A stretch of 64,000 nucleotides of DNA from Neobacillus sp. OS1-2 (GCF_030915505.1 NZ_CP133265.1:496001-560000); one strand, 5' to 3'; positions 28,440 to 38,561 are shown, numbered from the stretch's first letter. The notes: a model not told the origin generated them from the sequence alone. Program-made: numbers and translations.

Positions 28440-29394
28440 CATTCTCCAAAAGCCTTTTCCAATTTTGACCACCATCATTGGATTCATATAAATCATTTTT
28501 ATAGGTTGTAAAGGCGATTTGGTTTTTGTCTTTTGGATTTACCGCCAAATAGGTAATGGGATTATCATAATCTAGAAACGGAAAGGTCAGGTTTTGTTGT
28601 TCTCCCGACGAAGGATTAATCGTCTTTAATAAGATTTTATCGTTTTCAACACTTGAAAATAAAATGGAATCCCCACTAAATGTTAATGCGGTTACCATAA
28701 TAGGGTCTGTAATTTGTTTCATTGTATTTCCGTTATCAATTGAATAATAGATACCGGACCTAGTTGCCATCGTGAATGTATTACCGTTTTCCGGATGAAC
28801 CGCCATCATCCCATATGAATCGGCGTTAAACTCCTTAAGGCCGCTCTTTTTCCACGAGTTACCATTATCAGTAGAATAGTTCACGCCTAGACTTAACTTA
28901 TCATTCGGCTCCTCACTAATTACATACATGCCATTCCCAGAAAAGCTTGCCGCGGTAAAATGAAAGTTAGCATTCCCATAGAAGGCTAATTTTTCTAGCG
29001 TCTCCCCTTTATCCGTACTTTTTACTAATCCAAGGGGATCCTTTATATTCGTCCCTTTTTGGGGATGCCCACTGGCAATAAAACCTGCTTCCACTGCTTG
29101 AAATCCGATATAGTCATGGTGATTGGCTGATGTTTCATACCACAAATCATCCTTGTACATTTTTAACCCATCATTCGCTGCGACATATAAGGCATTGTCA
29201 TTTCCTGGATAGCCAATCCCGCGGATATTTTTTAACTTAAATGATTTCGCCTCGATAATGTCAAATTTTGTTTTGGTGACAGTCTTGTTTTCATTCTTAG
29301 TCTGTTTTGGCTCCTCACTCTTGTTCGAGCAGCCGGCCGCGATTAATAGTACTCCCAAAAGGATGACCGTAATCATTTTTATTTTACCCTTCAT
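28432..29394 (-). CDS. Lipoprotein with BNR/Asp-box beta-propeller repeats
   Basis: A 320-residue exported protein. The N-terminus (MKGKIKMITVILLGVLLIAAGC) has a lysine-rich start, a hydrophobic core and the lipobox IAAGC, so it should be lipid-anchored outside the membrane. A polar KQTKNENK linker follows. The body has Asp-box repeats of the form S-x-D-x-G-x-x-W/x (YSTDNGNSWKKSG, YSIDNGNTMKQI, YESNDGGQNWKRL), as in sialidase-like or photosystem-II-stability-factor-like beta-propellers. It resembles the F510_1955 glycosylhydrolase family in layout, but no catalytic residues can be assigned, so no enzymatic role is claimed. GGGAGG precedes ATG 29394. Confidence 0.75.
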   Translation of the reverse strand: MKGKIKMITVILLGVLLIAAGCSNKSEEPKQTKNENKTVTKTKFDIIEAKSFKLKNIRGIGYPGNDNALYVAANDGLKMYKDDLWYETSANHHDYIGFQAVEAGFIASGHPQKGTNIKDPLGLVKSTDKGETLEKLAFYGNANFHFTAASFSGNGMYVISEEPNDKLSLGVNYSTDNGNSWKKSGLKEFNADSYGMMAVHPENGNTFTMATRSGIYYSIDNGNTMKQITDPIMVTALTFSGDSILFSSVENDKILLKTINPSSGEQQNLTFPFLDYDNPITYLAVNPKDKNQIAFTTYKNDLYESNDGGQNWKRLLENGK

Positions 29395-29531
29395 TTTTAC
29401 CTCCCGAAAAACTTCATCAAAATCTATGAGATACCCATTCACATATACCCTAGACACAACAAGCTTGTCAACTAATTGCCCTTTATCAAAAAATCTTTAT
29501 TTGTGTCTAGTGGACATACACTTTTGCCTAC

Positions 29532-29559
29532 ACAGTAAGTAATAAGGGCTCATACGCTA
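29532..29559 (+). promoter_or_regulatory. SigK-type promoter
   Basis: CATACGCTA (29551-29559) matches the SigK -10 consensus CATANNNTA, and AC at 29532-29533 lies 17 bp upstream, fitting the minimal SigK -35. It would start transcription about 20 nt before the small membrane protein gene at 29587. Confidence 0.45.
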
Positions 29560-29586
29560 CTATAAAAGGGGAAAGGGGGAATCTTG

Positions 29587-29745
29587 ATGCCATACGGATA
29601 TCCATCTGCCTTCGGATACCCAGCACCCTATCCTGCTTATCCTAGTCCATATGTACGCGGCGGGATATGGTTTGCAGTCATCATTGTTCTGTTTATTCTA
29701 TTATTTATCTTTGGCGCCTGGTGGTGGTATTCCTGTTATTATTAG
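29587..29745 (+). CDS. Small YjcZ-like membrane protein
   Basis: A 52-residue protein: a Pro/Tyr/Gly-rich head (MPYGYPSAFGYPAPYPAYPS) followed by one strongly hydrophobic helix (IWFAVIIVLFILLFIFGAWWWYSCYY). This resembles the YjcZ-type small proteins of spore-formers, whose helix has the same IVVLFILLIIVG pattern, but the head is unusual. AAAGGGGGA precedes the ATG, a SigK-like promoter lies just upstream, and a terminator follows, so it is a self-contained gene likely expressed in the late mother cell. Function unknown. Confidence 0.75.
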   Translation: MPYGYPSAFGYPAPYPAYPSPYVRGGIWFAVIIVLFILLFIFGAWWWYSCYY

Positions 29746-29756
29746 GGGCAAGATCC

Positions 29757-29787
29757 GGCTTATGCGCTTAAGCATGAGCCATTTTTC
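29757..29787 (+). terminator. Terminator after the YjcZ-like gene
   Basis: GGCT-TATGC / GCATG-AGCC hairpin followed by ATTTTTCTTTT. Confidence 0.75.
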
Positions 29788-29867
29788 TTTTGAAATGCAC
29801 AAAATATAGAATTTTTAAAAAGGTAGACATATAATAAATAGGTACATATTTAAAGGGGGTACTGATA

Positions 29868-31667
29868 ATGACTGCGACTACATATTCTGAAGTCTGGAAT
29901 CTAGATATTTTTTTCAAGGGCGGAAGCGATTCCCCGGAGTTACAGGATCATCTTCTTCAAACCGAGGAACTGATCAACCAATTCGAATCAAAGGTGAATA
30001 ACTGGACACCGGTTAGTTCACTTGAGGACGCCAAGTATTTGCAGAAATTACTTGCGGATTTAGAAAGCTCCGCAAAAGGGTTAATTCAGGCAGGTGCCTT
30101 TGTTGGCTGTTTACTTGCACAAAATACCGAAGATAAAAAAGCCTATTCACTTGACGCAAAAATAACACACTTAAACGCAACGTTCCAGACAGCACTGGGG
30201 TCATTAGACAATTTACTGACAACGATTGATGATGAGGCATGGAAGCAAATTGTAAGCGCCCCATCGTTAACGGAGCTCGCTTTTGTGTTAACGGAAAGTC
30301 GTGAAAAAGCGCAGGAGAAGTTGTCTAAAGAAGAGGAAGCCTTAATCAGCGCCCTTGAAGTAGATGGCTATCACAGCTGGGGTCAACTGTATGATTTAAT
30401 CGTTAGCAAGATCAAAGTCTCCTATATGGAAAAAGGAGTGGAGAAACTGCTTTCTGTTGGTCAAGCCTTCAATAAATTCTCCAGCTCCGACCGCGACGTC
30501 CGTTCAGCAGTTTTTAAAAATTGGGAAAAGTCTTGGGGAGAGCAAGCAGATTTCCTAGCCAAAACATTAAACCATCTTTCCGGGTTTCGTTTGAATGTCT
30601 ATAAAAAACGAGGCTGGGAAGATGTCTTAAAGGAACCGCTCAGCATTAATCGGATGAAAAAAGAAACACTGGAAACGATGTGGGCAGTTATTTCGGAAAA
30701 TAAACAGAAGCTTGTACACTATTTGGATCGTAAAGCAAAGCTTCTAGGCTTGAATAAATTGAGCTGGTTTGATTTAGAAGCACCATACGGGAAAACAGAA
30801 TCAAAGGTTTCTTATCAAGAAGGAGCCAAATTTATTGAAGAGAATTTTGCTCTTTTTGGCGATAAATTAGCTGCTTTTACGAAGAATGCGTTCGAGGAGC
30901 AGTGGGTTGAGGCTGAGGATCGCCCCGCCAAAGCACCCGGAGGTTTTTGTACCGATTTCCCTGAAAGTAAACAATCGCGAATTTTCATGACGTATTCCGG
31001 GACACCTTCAAATGTTTCGACACTGGCACATGAGCTTGGGCATGCCTTTCATTCTTTTACAATGAGAGATGTTCCATTCCTTAACTGTAATTATGCAATG
31101 AACGTGGCAGAAACCGCCTCCACCTTTGCGGAAATGATTGTCGCCGATGCAGCTGTAAAAAACGCAAAAAATGAAGAAGAAAAGCTCGTTCTTTTAGATG
31201 ACAAAATCCAAAGAACGGTTGCCCTTTTAATGAATATTCATGCCCGTTACTTGTTTGAAACTCATCTTTATGAGGAAAGAAAACTAGGAACCGTTTCGGT
31301 AGAAAAATTAAATGAGTTGATGCTTGAGGCGCAAAAAGAAGCTTACTGTGATGCCTTAGCAGAATATCACCCATTATTCTGGGCTTCTAAGCTACATTTC
31401 TTCATTACCGGTGTTCCGTTTTATAACTTCCCTTATACCTTTGGCTACCTGTTCTCGCTCGGTATTTATGCTGAGGCACTGGAAGAAGGAAAAGGATATG
31501 AAGAAAAGTATATTGCTTTATTGCGTGACACAGCTTCAATGACAGTCGAGGAACTTGCGCAGAAACATTTGCAGGTTGATCTTACTCAGAAGGACTTCTG
31601 GGAGAAGGCCGTACACATCTGTCTTGATGATATTGACGAGTTCTTGGAGCTAACTGAGAAGCAATAA
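29868..31667 (+). CDS. pepF: Oligoendopeptidase F family M3 metallopeptidase
   Basis: Cytosolic zinc peptidase of family M3B that cleaves short peptides. The protein has 599 residues, the usual length. The zinc site is STLAHELGHAFHSFTM near residue 390 (HExxH = HELGH), with the third ligand expected in ETASTFAEMIV near 415. Upstream lies the family segment GGFCTDFPESKQSRIFMTYS split over residues 350-372. No signal peptide is present. It has a GGGGGT site and is followed by a terminator, so it forms its own unit. The symbol is used in the family sense only. Confidence 0.92.
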   Translation: MTATTYSEVWNLDIFFKGGSDSPELQDHLLQTEELINQFESKVNNWTPVSSLEDAKYLQKLLADLESSAKGLIQAGAFVGCLLAQNTEDKKAYSLDAKITHLNATFQTALGSLDNLLTTIDDEAWKQIVSAPSLTELAFVLTESREKAQEKLSKEEEALISALEVDGYHSWGQLYDLIVSKIKVSYMEKGVEKLLSVGQAFNKFSSSDRDVRSAVFKNWEKSWGEQADFLAKTLNHLSGFRLNVYKKRGWEDVLKEPLSINRMKKETLETMWAVISENKQKLVHYLDRKAKLLGLNKLSWFDLEAPYGKTESKVSYQEGAKFIEENFALFGDKLAAFTKNAFEEQWVEAEDRPAKAPGGFCTDFPESKQSRIFMTYSGTPSNVSTLAHELGHAFHSFTMRDVPFLNCNYAMNVAETASTFAEMIVADAAVKNAKNEEEKLVLLDDKIQRTVALLMNIHARYLFETHLYEERKLGTVSVEKLNELMLEAQKEAYCDALAEYHPLFWASKLHFFITGVPFYNFPYTFGYLFSLGIYAEALEEGKGYEEKYIALLRDTASMTVEELAQKHLQVDLTQKDFWEKAVHICLDDIDEFLELTEKQ

Positions 31668-31680
31668 AAGGAACGAAAGA

Positions 31681-31718
31681 AAAGCATCGGCGATAAAAAC
31701 TTAGCCGATGCTTTATTT
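31681..31718 (+). terminator. Terminator after pepF
   Basis: AAAGCATCGGC pairs with GCCGATGCTTT around a 12-nt loop, followed by ATTTCT; plus strand, 13 bp after the stop. The A-rich 5' side could serve the small minus-strand gene as well. Confidence 0.8.
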
Positions 31719-31796
31719 CTATTCTACACTTACCTCTGCTGAGATTACACAGCCGATTGCCCCAGTAATAACTAAAGCTATCACCATCATGAACAT
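31719..31796 (-). CDS. Possible 25-residue membrane peptide
   Basis: Minus-strand ORF MFMMVIALVITGAIGCVISA-EVSVE, one hydrophobic helix with an acidic tail. GGGGTGGAG lies 5 nt before the ATG. A larger overlapping frame in the same stretch has no comparable site. The product resembles the many tiny single-span proteins of Bacillaceae; no family is recognised. Confidence 0.5.
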   Translation of the reverse strand: MFMMVIALVITGAIGCVISAEVSVE

Positions 31797-31915
31797 AATT
31801 CTCCACCCCTTAGATAAATCATGCATTTCTATATCTTCAATTTATCATGTTTTCACCGTAACTATCTGAGGGAAAAGTGAACAATTTGTTAACAAAGCAC
31901 ATTAAAACAATGAGG

Positions 31916-31978
31916 TCATTTCGATTCTTTTTTCTTTCGTTTAAAAATGAGTGACAATAATAAAATATGAAGCGGCAT
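31916..31978 (-). CDS. Possible 20-residue YrzI-like peptide
   Basis: ORF MPLHILLLSLIFKRKKKESK behind a strong AGGAGGT site 6 nt from the ATG. The hydrophobic head followed by a lysine/arginine block copies the start of the YrzI proteins encoded just upstream (MTLNILFFSITIKKRK), but the acidic C-terminal half is absent. It may be a decayed third copy or a functional micropeptide. Confidence 0.45.
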   Translation of the reverse strand: MPLHILLLSLIFKRKKKESK

Positions 31979-32005
31979 TTTTGTTACCTCCTATTTTTCG
32001 TTCGG

Positions 32006-32068
32006 CTAGGTGGTATCCTTCATATACCACAAACTAGCCCCTCGTCCTTGCATTAGAAAAAACAACAT
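32006..32068 (-). CDS. Doubtful 20-residue ORF overlapping a hairpin
   Basis: ATG with AAAGGTGG 8 nt upstream gives MLFFLMQGRGASLWYMKDTT. Its last third lies in an inverted repeat (32004-32039, GGCTAG-GTGGTAT arms) without a T-run. It could be a leader peptide for the downstream micro-ORF at 31978, or chance. Confidence 0.25.
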   Translation of the reverse strand: MLFFLMQGRGASLWYMKDTT

Positions 32069-32107
32069 AATTAAAACCACCTTTCAAATCGTATTATTTT
32101 TTACTGC

Positions 32108-32248
32108 CTACATAATCCGGAACATCGATGCTTGGCGTTCTTTGTTCTGTTCATAAATCTTTTCAACCATTTCTTGATGGGTGGCCTCTTGAGGACTCAT
32201 TTTTCGTTTACGAATGGTTATCGTTAAAAAGAATATATTAAGTGTCAA
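32108..32248 (-). CDS. YrzI family small protein, copy 2 (TTG start)
   Basis: A 46-residue protein starting at TTG with GGAAGTG six nt upstream: TLNIFFLTITIRKRKMS then PQEATHQEMVEKIYEQ and a basic end. It aligns along its full length with the neighbouring copy at 32278-32418 (about 26 of 46 identical by eye). The pattern, a hydrophobic strand, a K/R block and a charged helix, is that of the Bacillus small sporulation-associated YrzI family. Function unknown. Confidence 0.7.
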   Translation of the reverse strand: MTLNIFFLTITIRKRKMSPQEATHQEMVEKIYEQNKERQASMFRIM

Positions 32249-32277
32249 TTTGATTCACTTCCTTTTTTAAAGGATTA

Positions 32278-32418
32278 TTACATGAAATGATGCATCGAAA
32301 TTTGGCGTTCTTTCGCTTCGTCATATAGTTTTTCAACCATTTCCTGTTGAACCGCTTCTTCCAGACTCATCTTTCGTTTTTTTATGGTGATTGAGAAAAA
32401 TAAGATATTTAGGGTCAT
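32278..32418 (-). CDS. yrzI: YrzI family small protein, copy 1
   Basis: A 46-residue protein: MTLNILFFSITIKKRKMS, then an acidic-basic helix (LEEAVQQEMVEKLYDEAKER) and the tail QISMHHFM. AAAGGAGGTGG sits 7 nt ahead of ATG 32418; upstream in-frame extension to 32571 lies in terminator sequence and is not coding. A paralogue follows 29 bp downstream. B. subtilis YrzI is encoded in the same wider neighbourhood. Confidence 0.8.
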   Translation of the reverse strand: MTLNILFFSITIKKRKMSLEEAVQQEMVEKLYDEAKERQISMHHFM

Positions 32419-32511
32419 GTCTACCACCTCCTTTAACTGATCTCTTCTTTTTAATCCAGCAACATCTTCACCATATTCCAGACATATCCATTTTGCGAGA
32501 AAAAAGGGCAT

Positions 32512-32544
32512 AAAAAGGCCGCAGGAAGTCACTCCCCTGCGGCC
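32512..32544 (-). terminator. Hairpin terminator upstream of yrzI
   Basis: GGCCGCAGG / CCTGCGGCC stem with a TTTTT run on the minus strand. It is the second of two consecutive hairpins after the 31-residue ORF. Confidence 0.65.
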
Positions 32545-32560
32545 GGCCTTTTTTAGACAC

Positions 32561-32593
32561 AAAAATGCCACAGGGCGTCATTCTCCCTGCGGC
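32561..32593 (-). terminator. Hairpin terminator after the 31-residue ORF
   Basis: Minus strand GCCGCAGGG pairs with CCCTGTGGC (one G-T pair), followed by ATTTTTG, 25 bp after the small ORF stop. Its CCTGCGG core is shared with the next hairpin. Confidence 0.65.
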
Positions 32594-32617
32594 ATGGATA
32601 TGTATTGTAACAAAGTG

Positions 32618-32713
32618 TTAAGCAATCCATTCCAGTCTGGTCGAATGCGAAATATTCAAATATACAGTTTTCATTACAGCGGCACCGCCATTGTTGATTG
32701 CAAGTAACATCAT
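32618..32713 (-). CDS. Possible 31-residue peptide
   Basis: ORF MMLLAINNGGAAVMKTVYLN-ISHSTRLEWIA with a strong AAAGGAGGT site 7 nt before the ATG and a terminator directly after, so it has all the signals of a small gene. It is not related to YrzI and has no long hydrophobic helix. No family recognised. Confidence 0.5.
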   Translation of the reverse strand: MMLLAINNGGAAVMKTVYLNISHSTRLEWIA

Positions 32714-32828
32714 TTTCTTCGACCTCCTTTGGAATTTTTTACTTACTACGGTAATTATATCCACGTACCATTACTTTGTAAACCTTTTTGAATAAATTTT
32801 ATAAAAAAAAGGCTCGACCCACGTAAAA

Positions 32829-32864
32829 CAGGCACCATGTGAAAAAAATTTCACATGGTGCCTG
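32829..32864 (-). terminator. Long hairpin of the GGTGTCAGGCACC repeat family, terminator after mccB
   Basis: A 16-bp perfect stem (CAGGCACCATGTGAAA / TTTCACATGGTGCCTG) with a 4-nt loop, followed by TTTTAC on the minus strand. It lies 37 bp after the mccB stop. Sequence CATGGTGCCTGACACC at 32854-32869 recurs in comEC and, in part, at 57991-58028. Confidence 0.75.
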
Positions 32865-32900
32865 ACACCCTTTACACTTTTTACACTATTTTTATTATAA

Positions 32901-34959
<2,059 letters not shown>

Positions 34960-34977
34960 TTCTCCACCCCTAAAAAG

Positions 34978-35673
34978 CTATTTGAGTGCTGCTACCATTT
35001 TCATCACTAACGTAGCAGAATTAGTCGCTGCCTTATCAATAAATTGATCAAACGAAATTTCGGATTCCTTTCCGGCAATGTCGGAAAGAGAACGAATAAT
35101 GACAAATGGAACACCGAAACGGTGCGCCACTTGGGCGATTGCTGCAGCCTCCATTTCAACCGCTTGTAAATCCTCGAATTTAGAACGAACAAAATCAACA
35201 CGGACTGGGTCTTCCATAAAGGAATCACCCGTCACAATCAATCCCTTTACAATTTGGAAGTTTTCAAGTTCATTTGCAGCAGATTCAGCAACAGAAATTA
35301 ATTTTTCATCAGCTGCAAATGCTGCCGGAAGCTGTGGCACCTGACCATATTCATAGCCAAATGCGGTAACATCAACATCATGATGGCGGACTTCCGTTGA
35401 AATAACGGCATCTCCGACATTAAGTGCAGGATTAAAGCCCCCTGCTGACCCCGTATTAATAACGCAATCAGGCTGATATTTTTCAAGCAGGATGGTCGTT
35501 GACATCGCTGCGTTTACCTTGCCAATCCCGGAACGGAGAAGGATGACATCTGTACCGTGCATCTTTCCAAATGTAAATTCACAACCTGCGACCGTTTCCT
35601 GTGTTTGCCCCTCGATATTATTTCGTAGTAAGGTAACTTCTTCTTCCATTGCTCCGATGATAGCTATTTTCAT
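34978..35673 (-). CDS. mtnN: 5'-methylthioadenosine/S-adenosylhomocysteine nucleosidase
   Basis: Cleaves adenine from methylthioadenosine and S-adenosylhomocysteine, feeding methyl-cycle recycling toward homocysteine. The 231 residues begin [13 protein letters not shown] with the catalytic glutamate; other signatures are [14 protein letters not shown] near residue 50, [11 protein letters not shown] near 75, [12 protein letters not shown] near 170 and the catalytic aspartate in [10 protein letters not shown] near 195. It leads the mtnN-mccA-mccB unit. In B. subtilis yrrT precedes it; no yrrT is present here. Confidence 0.96.
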   Translation of the reverse strand: MKIAIIGAMEEEVTLLRNNIEGQTQETVAGCEFTFGKMHGTDVILLRSGIGKVNAAMSTTILLEKYQPDCVINTGSAGGFNPALNVGDAVISTEVRHHDVDVTAFGYEYGQVPQLPAAFAADEKLISVAESAANELENFQIVKGLIVTGDSFMEDPVRVDFVRSKFEDLQAVEMEAAAIAQVAHRFGVPFVIIRSLSDIAGKESEISFDQFIDKAATNSATLVMKMVAALK

Positions 35674-35841
35674 TCCTTAAACCTCTTTCATAATGTTCTA
35701 CAAATAGGTAATAGGGTGTTTAATCCCCATTAATATACTATGAATTTAACCAAAATCATGTTATCATACCTCACCCCTTTATTCAAATACATTGCCAGTA
35801 TCATAAAAAATTACTAAAATAATGTATAGAAAGGATGATTT

Positions 35842-36048
35842 ATGGTGAATTTTCAGTTTGACTTAATAGAGGATAAAGTGGAATTTTTCGAGGCTACTAC
35901 TCTAAAAACATTACAAAAAAAGATTGAATCACAAATTGATGAAAATAGAGCAATTATGCTGGGAGTCCATTCCGTATCCCACCAGATGCATGTGAATGAA
36001 AATGGACAAACATACTTCACAGCGGTTGTTCATTTTAAAAAGAAATAG
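35842..36048 (+). CDS. yrzA: YrzA family protein (DUF2536)
   Basis: A 68-residue soluble protein of unknown function (MVNFQFDLIEDKVEFFEA ... AVVHFKKK) on the plus strand, divergent from mtnN. AAAGGATGA precedes the ATG. Length, pattern and position beside yrrS match B. subtilis YrzA. It ends in a hairpin shared with the convergent yrrS. Confidence 0.8.
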   Translation: MVNFQFDLIEDKVEFFEATTLKTLQKKIESQIDENRAIMLGVHSVSHQMHVNENGQTYFTAVVHFKKK

Positions 36049-36075
36049 GATGGTGCCTTTTTTCAGGCCCATCCT
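36047..36075. terminator. Hairpin between yrzA and yrrS
   Basis: AGGATGG-GCC pairs with GGC-CCATCCT (one bulge) around a T-rich loop. A T-rich tail follows on the minus strand (TATTTCTTTTT). It lies between convergent genes and overlaps the yrzA stop. Confidence 0.55.
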
Positions 36076-36081
36076 TGTTTG

Positions 36082-36723
36082 TTACTCTCCGGTTACATTA
36101 ATAACCTTCGTCGGTTTCCATCCTTGACCATCAACCCACTCGATGAATACTTTAAACTTTTCCTTTGTATCTTTTGCAGAAATGGTTCCTACAGAGGCAT
36201 TCGCTTTAGCAGGATCCTTGCCAAGCCATATAACGGTCATATTGCTTGTATCAACCCCAGTGGCATATGAGATGGCACTCAGCATTTCATCCCAATCAAC
36301 ACCACTATATACCGGAGTATGATCCCCTGTCTGGGTTGTGCCAACAGGTTTCCACGCAGGGTTTTCGATGGTGGTGCCGTCTTCGGAAACTACTGCTTGG
36401 GAATCATCTGTCGATTCAGGCACAGAGGCTTCTTCACTTTCTTGCTCCTCTTCGGAATCATTTTTAGAGGAACTGTCATCCTTTTGAACAACTTCATCTT
36501 TTTTCTTTTCCGTGTCCGCTTTATGGGTTGTATCTTTTTGTTCCATTTTAGGATCCTGCTGCTTAGGAGCCGCTTTTTCATCACCGCCTGATAGAAAAAT
36601 AGTATAGGCGACAAAAATAATGAGCAGCAACACAATGATGATTAAACTATTTAAAACGAGATTGGTTTTTTTTCTTTTCGCACGGTAACCGGAACGCGAT
36701 TTAGAATTGAAATCATTACTCAA
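36082..36723 (-). CDS. yrrS: YrrS family membrane protein (DUF1510)
   Basis: A 213-residue protein of unknown biochemical role, co-transcribed with the penicillin-binding protein gene pbpI in B. subtilis. It has a basic cytoplasmic head (SGYRAKRKKTN), one membrane helix (about 24-46, LVLNSLIIIVLLLIIFVAYT), a long low-complexity Lys/Glu/Asp/Ser linker (about 50-130), and a folded C-terminal DUF1510 domain (HTPVYSGVDWDEMLSAIS, VIWLGKDPAK, FIEWVDGQGWKP). The start codon is TTG with GGAGGG upstream. It lies directly downstream of pbpI. Confidence 0.85.
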   Translation of the reverse strand: MSNDFNSKSRSGYRAKRKKTNLVLNSLIIIVLLLIIFVAYTIFLSGGDEKAAPKQQDPKMEQKDTTHKADTEKKKDEVVQKDDSSSKNDSEEEQESEEASVPESTDDSQAVVSEDGTTIENPAWKPVGTTQTGDHTPVYSGVDWDEMLSAISYATGVDTSNMTVIWLGKDPAKANASVGTISAKDTKEKFKVFIEWVDGQGWKPTKVINVTGE

Positions 36724-36798
36724 TGTTATCCCTCCGTAAAAATAAGGCTCTCAATATTCTAACATGATTCAATGAGAACATGAAGGAAAAACCATTTT

Positions 36799-38561
36799 TC
36801 ACTCTCCGTTACCATGGTCTTTTTCATAAAGCATCTTAACCATATCAGCAAATAACAAATTAATCCCACCCTCGGAATCGACCACATCCAAATTCACAGT
36901 AACGAGAACATATTTGGGATTTTGATAAGGGAAATAGCCGGCAAACCACTTATTATGCAGCTGCATGCCATTTTCAAATTTTCCTGTTTCGGCAGTGCCT
37001 GATTTACCTGCTACTTCATATGGCAAGTCCTTAAACCATCTACCCGTTCCATTTGGGTTCACCACTACTTCACGCAGTAATTTTTGCAGTTTCATTGCCG
37101 CATATGGGGATATGATATCCCCTTTTAAGCTGGTTTCAGGGAAATCGACCATCGTCGTGCCGTTTTTATACTCGATTTTAGAAACAGCACGAACCATTTC
37201 CTTTTTCCCCCTCTTGCTATCGTGGCCATCATATTGGCGACAGCTAATGGAGTGACGCGAACCTCATGTTGACCGATTCCGGACATCGCGGCAAAATTGG
37301 CATCTTTTCTAGCCTCATCATTCAAGAAGACCCTGCCATGATCCTCATTTGCAAATTGATTGAAATCACTTGTATGATAGACATCCCCCTGCCAGCCAAC
37401 GGGGCCGATTAGCGATAATTTGGTCGCATATTCTTCTAAAAGATGAGGATTTGCCTTTTGCAATTCCTTCGCCAGCTCACCAAAGGTCCGATTACAGCTT
37501 CGGGAAAAACTGGTCGCAAAATCCAGCATTCCATAATTATATTTTAATTCCGGTTTTCCATTAATCTTTTTACTGCAATCAAATAGACGAGTGGGGTCAT
37601 CAAGATTTTGGTCGATTGCCGCAGCGGCAACAACCGTTTTAAAAACAGAACCAACGATTTGTTGCTTCAACATCATATTGGTAATTCCCCCGCCACTGTA
37701 TGGATCCTTTTTATTTATCGCCGGTCGGGAAACCATGGCAAGCACACTATTATCCTCCATATTGAGGAGAATAAGGCCGCCTTTTTTGATTTGGTACCGA
37801 TCAATAAGATTCTCCGCTTTTTGCTGTAGATCCTTATCGAGGGTGGTTTTGACGTTTACAGGATAAAACGGATTTGCCGGATCAACATATTTAACATTAA
37901 TACCGAATAGAGGACCACCAGTGCCATCCACGTGGTAAACAAGCTTTGATTTCCCTTCTGGGAGAAGGAATTCATCAAAGCTTTCCTCAAGCCCGGATAC
38001 ACCAAGCAATGTCTTCTCTGATAGTTCTTTGTTTGGATAACGCTTACTTAATTCCTTTGGGTTTTCTCTAGTTAGACCAATCAACTGTTCTGCCGGTATT
38101 TCCGAACGCTCAAATTTCTTTTCAATCGCAAAAACCCCAGGGATTTTTAAGGCGTTAATCCTTTTCATCTGCGATTTGGTCAATTCAAATGGCTGTGGGT
38201 CACCAAAGGCAAACGGCTTTTTTGCCTTTTCTACAGCTAGTTTAAGCGTATTTTCCGGAATTCCTGAAATGGAAGACACCTTCTCAATCTCCCAATCCAT
38301 CTTTTTTAAAAAAGGAAATAGAACGAGGACAGAAACTTTATTGTGCGTCAACATAACCCCATTTCGGTCAAGGAAATTGCCTCTGCCGTTATCAATCACA
38401 AGCTCCTGTGTTCGTTGTTTGACACTTTCCTCAAGTAAATTTACATGATGTTTCGAAAAGGTCTTTGTCTCCACTAATTGGATTTGCATTAAGCGAACCA
38501 ACAGGAGCAGCAAACCGGTTATACAAATAAAAAGCCAGCCAAGTGCTCGTCTTTTCCACAT
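36799..38561 (-). pseudogene. pbpI: Penicillin-binding protein PbpI (class B transpeptidase), interrupted by a frameshift
   Basis: Class B high-molecular-weight PBP, a septal/sporulation-type peptidoglycan transpeptidase. Read from ATG 38561 (MWKRRALGW, one N-terminal membrane helix), the first frame runs to a stop at 37125. It contains the dimerisation domain and two active-site motifs: SVFK near residue 305 and SCN near 370. The third motif, KSGTAE, and the rest of the transpeptidase domain lie in the -1 frame (from about 37206 to 36799). The switch falls at a G5A5 run (37202-37211) that contains the slippery heptamer G-GGA-AAA in zero frame. This may be a true mutation, a homopolymer sequencing error or programmed frameshifting. 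The first frame adds a 20-odd-residue unrelated tail before its stop. Confidence 0.85.

Noticed and set aside
32419..32571. Longer yrzI reading frame starting at 32571
   Set aside because: The extension crosses a terminator hairpin and lacks a ribosome-binding site; ATG 32418 has one and matches the paralogue.
35674..35841. CymR operator ahead of mtnN
   Set aside because: Expected from B. subtilis, but no stretch matched the motif well enough by eye.
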